In this document: positions 61,929 through 64,000 of the stretch, in pieces
Position numbering within the stretch: position 1 is the first letter of the stretch
How the letters are laid out: each line of letters starts with the position of its first letter
Origin: Lachnospiraceae bacterium
GTDB lineage: Bacteria; Bacillota; Clostridia; Lachnospirales; Lachnospiraceae
DNA length: 64,000 nt
NCBI GenBank assembly: GCA_022483465.1
Contig: JAKVNF010000001.1
Coordinates: forward strand, 1,054,001 to 1,118,000
Direction: 5' to 3'
Notes under the pieces: model-generated
What the model was told of the DNA's origin: nothing
The model's database searches: none
The model's input: only the letters and a program-made list of their open reading frames with translations
Made by a program: the position numbers and the translations under genes

Positions 61929-63329
61929 TTACTCCGCCGCTTCCTGTGCGGAAATCCTGTCGTTCTCGGCGATGATCCCGGGGAGCTTCTCCTCCAGGTC
62001 ATACCGCCACATGAAGACGACCATGACCGCGAAGATCACGATCGGGATGTAGATGTTGAGAATGTTGACCGCGTTCGTCACGCTTTGCGTCAGCTCGCCG
62101 GTCTCGGTGTAGGTGTCATATCCGCCCGCCGCCAGGATCCAGCCGATGGCGGAGGCGCCGATGCCGGAGCCGATCTTGCCGATGAAGGAGTTGGAGGCGT
62201 TGGTCATGCCGGTGATCCGCACGCCGTACTGCTGCATGTTGACCTCGGAGGTGTTGAGCACCATGGCGGGCAGGACGGAGATCAGCGGGATCGTCGCAAA
62301 GGTGATGATCGCATTGGTGACCAGAAACAGCACCGTGTTGGACGGCGCCAGAAGGCGCAGGAGCGCTCCCACAAGGCCGATGACCGCCGCATACTTTGCG
62401 GTCTTGGCAAGGCCGAACTTCTTGATGATGGAGCCCACCAGGATAAAGGCGATGATGGAGGGAATCAGGTTGACGGTGTTGACCGTGGAGTAGAAGCCCG
62501 GGTCACCGGCGACGGTCTGGGCGTAGTAGATCGGCGCCGCCATGACCACCGCGTAGACCACGTTCATGCATACGCCGAAGACCGTGATCGCCACCCAGTA
62601 CTTGTTGTGCACAAGAATCGCAAGTCCCTTTGCGATTGAGATCTCCGACTCCTTGGCAGCCGCCTCCTCGGAGTCGTGGTAGATCTCCTTCGATCCGCGG
62701 AAAGCAATGAACAGGCCGATGCCGGAGAGCACGGCGAGGACCGAGGCGAGGATGATCCAGGCCCTCTGGTCATCGCCAAGGGCGGTGGTGATCGGGATCA
62801 GACCGATGCCAAGGCCCACGCCGATGGCGTAGCCCACCGCGGAGCGGTAGGTTCCCATCTTGCCCTTCTCCTCCGAGCTCCTGGTCTTGTAGGCCATCAT
62901 CGTGTAGTAGGGAACCGCGGTGGCCGTGTAGACGATGGCGGAGGCAAAGACGTTCGTCAAAAAGGCGTAGACGTAGCGGAAGTTTCCGGCGCCAGCCGGG
63001 ACGGTGAACAGAAGGACCACCGCCAGCATAGCGGGGACCATCATCCACAACAGCCACGGTCTTGCCTTGCCGTACTTCGTGTTGGTCTTGTCGACGATCT
63101 TGCCCATGAAGAGATCGGTGACCGCATCGATGATCTTGGCTGCGAGCAGGACGGAGGCGACGGTGGCCGCCGCCATGCCGACCTTATTGGTGTAGAAATA
63201 GGTCATCTGCCCGGCCATGCAGCTGATCGAGTTCAGCGCGATCTGTCCCACCGCGTCCATCACGTAGTCCTTCGGGCGCAGGTGCTTCTGCATTCCCGCA
63301 GCGTCAAGTCCCAGTTCCTTTGTTCCCAT
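61929..63329 (-). CDS. GPH-family glycoside:cation symporter
   Basis: 466 residues, about 12 membrane segments, start preceded by GGGAGGAAAC. The signature loop reads KIIDAVTDLFMGKIVDKTNTKYGKARPWLLWMM, as in MelB/XylP-type sugar symporters, and the helix 4-5 region has SAIVYTATAVPYYTMMAYKTRSSEEKGKMGTYRSAVGYAIG. It imports a glycoside, probably a rhamnose- or xylose-containing product, with Na+ or H+. Convergent with the AraC gene (18-bp gap) and followed upstream by an esterase in the same orientation 42 bp away, so those two are likely co-transcribed. Confidence 0.92.
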   Translation of the reverse strand: MGTKELGLDAAGMQKHLRPKDYVMDAVGQIALNSISCMAGQMTYFYTNKVGMAAATVASVLLAAKIIDAVTDLFMGKIVDKTNTKYGKARPWLLWMMVPAMLAVVLLFTVPAGAGNFRYVYAFLTNVFASAIVYTATAVPYYTMMAYKTRSSEEKGKMGTYRSAVGYAIGVGLGIGLIPITTALGDDQRAWIILASVLAVLSGIGLFIAFRGSKEIYHDSEEAAAKESEISIAKGLAILVHNKYWVAITVFGVCMNVVYAVVMAAPIYYAQTVAGDPGFYSTVNTVNLIPSIIAFILVGSIIKKFGLAKTAKYAAVIGLVGALLRLLAPSNTVLFLVTNAIITFATIPLISVLPAMVLNTSEVNMQQYGVRITGMTNASNSFIGKIGSGIGASAIGWILAAGGYDTYTETGELTQSVTNAVNILNIYIPIVIFAVMVVFMWRYDLEEKLPGIIAENDRISAQEAAE

Positions 63330-63371
63330 GTTTCCTCCCTATCCGTATCCGGTGTTTGGTTTCTTCTCCAA

Positions 63372-64000
63372 TCAGTTCTTCAAAAAGTCTGCGATCTCCT
63401 GCACCGCCTCGTCCGTTTCCGGGCAGGGGAACAGGATAAAGCTGTGAAACATTCCCTCATAGGCTTTGCGCCTGCAGTCAACGCCCGCCTTTTTGGCGAG
63501 ATCAAAGAGGTGCTCCGCATCGTCAAAGAGGACCTCGTTCGTGCCGCCCAGGATCTGAAGCTTCGGAAATCCGGCAAAATCCGCGTACTGCGCTGCGGCG
63601 TAGGGATCGGTCTCGTCCTCTTTGGTAAAGTAGTTGGCCTTGGAGTCCTTCCCGATCATCGGATCGATCGCATCCCGCTCCTCTCTCGAGGGGTAGTCTC
63701 CCCGCAGGTTGATGACCGGGGAGAAGACGCTGACCTTTGCGGGGACCGCCATGCCGTGGTCCTTGCGATAGCAGGTGGTGGTCAGGCACAGGGAAGCACC
63801 TGCGGACTCGCCGAACAGGAGGATGTCCTCCGGCGCATATCCCTTTGCCATCAGCCAGTCAAAGGCGGCCGAGCAGTCCTGCAGGGCTGCCGGGTGCATC
63901 GCCTCCGGCCACTGCCGGTAGGACACGGCAAAGGCGTCCGTTCCGAGGGCCGCGGCGATCTTGGCGCAGGTCCAGCGCCTGGACTCGACAGAGCCCGTCT
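63372..64000 (-). CDS. alpha/beta hydrolase (acetyl-esterase type), 5' part off the edge
   Basis: The frame is open to the window end, so the start is missing. Seen: SVESRRWTCAKIAAALGTDAF, SYRQWPEAMHPAALQDCSAAFDWL, nucleophile elbow LLFGESAGASLCL, the acid in LFDDAEHLFDLAKKAG and the His in YEGMFHSFILFPCPETDEAV. This is the hormone-sensitive-lipase/BD-FAE-like esterase pattern. Next to the GPH symporter it may deacylate imported oligosaccharides. An internal GTG at 63926 is not the likely start. Confidence 0.87.
   Translation of the reverse strand, partial: TGSVESRRWTCAKIAAALGTDAFAVSYRQWPEAMHPAALQDCSAAFDWLMAKGYAPEDILLFGESAGASLCLTTTCYRKDHGMAVPAKVSVFSPVINLRGDYPSREERDAIDPMIGKDSKANYFTKEDETDPYAAAQYADFAGFPKLQILGGTNEVLFDDAEHLFDLAKKAGVDCRRKAYEGMFHSFILFPCPETDEAVQEIADFLKN

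Noticed and set aside
1-64000. CRISPR array
   Set aside because: No series of regularly spaced direct repeats was seen. The repeats present are IS ends, target duplications, terminators and the two integrase leaders.
1-64000. tRNA or rRNA genes
   Set aside because: No cloverleaf with the conserved TTCGA-type arm and no rRNA motif was recognised by eye; a dedicated search could still find one.

Overview
The window looks like chromosome of a GC-rich, anaerobic, low-motility Firmicute (Clostridia or Erysipelotrichia type, gut or rumen). The host genes are strongly GC-biased at third codon positions. Shine-Dalgarno sites are close to AGGAGG, intrinsic terminators are common, and the gene content is fermentative: a decarboxylating sodium-pump beta/gamma pair, a Nim-like flavin protein, GPH-type glycoside symporters and plant-glycan hydrolases. 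The insertion sequences are visibly less GC-rich. The species cannot be named from the sequence.

Layout. 1-1.6 kb: 3' part of an IS66 element. 2.1-12.3 kb: a housekeeping/accessory block (methyltransferase, an unknown protein, MATE exporter, a large SseB/Sel1-like protein, an acidic unknown protein plus ZIP transporter, RidA, and a PAS-GGDEF-EAL protein). 12.5-20.9 kb: an insertion-sequence cluster. It holds an intact IS1595 element with perfect ends and target duplication, an AraC regulator split by an IS4-superfamily element, a divergent GPH symporter cut off by a second such element, and a truncated tyrosine integrase. 21-22.9 kb: MgtC-like protein, a P-loop kinase and a 38-residue membrane protein. 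23.1-27.7 kb: a nim-like gene holding an IS200/IS605 element, whose tnpB holds an IS1634-like element, whose transposase holds a 308-bp MITE. Removing each layer with its duplication restores every reading frame exactly. 28-35.2 kb: a second, larger c-di-GMP protein, then gabT and a divergent PucR-type regulator, with an ISAzo13 element in the shared promoter region and a frameshift in the regulator. 35.1-36.5 kb: oadG-oadB. 36.8-38 kb: a graveyard of fragments. 38.4-44.3 kb: an intact five-gene dipeptide/oligopeptide ABC transporter operon. 44.4-48.2 kb: a LacI regulator divergent from a DapA-like aldolase plus an unusual Nramp-fold transporter, with a recognisable operator and promoters. 48.3-64 kb: a plant-glycan utilisation locus (GH78 rhamnosidase, DUF5060/DUF4038/DUF5605 hydrolase and its broken paralogue, GH3 glucosidase, an alpha/beta-hydrolase esterase, AraC regulator, GPH symporter, second alpha/beta hydrolase) with an IS110 element inserted into it.

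The main biological message is regulatory and metabolic decay by mobile elements. At least eight mobile elements or remnants lie in 64 kb, and several have hit regulator/transporter pairs. The most distinctive structure is the four-level nested insertion at 23.1-27.7 kb. The second is a pair of truncated integrases that share a conserved upstream end, possibly one terminus of an element whose remaining parts lie outside this window.
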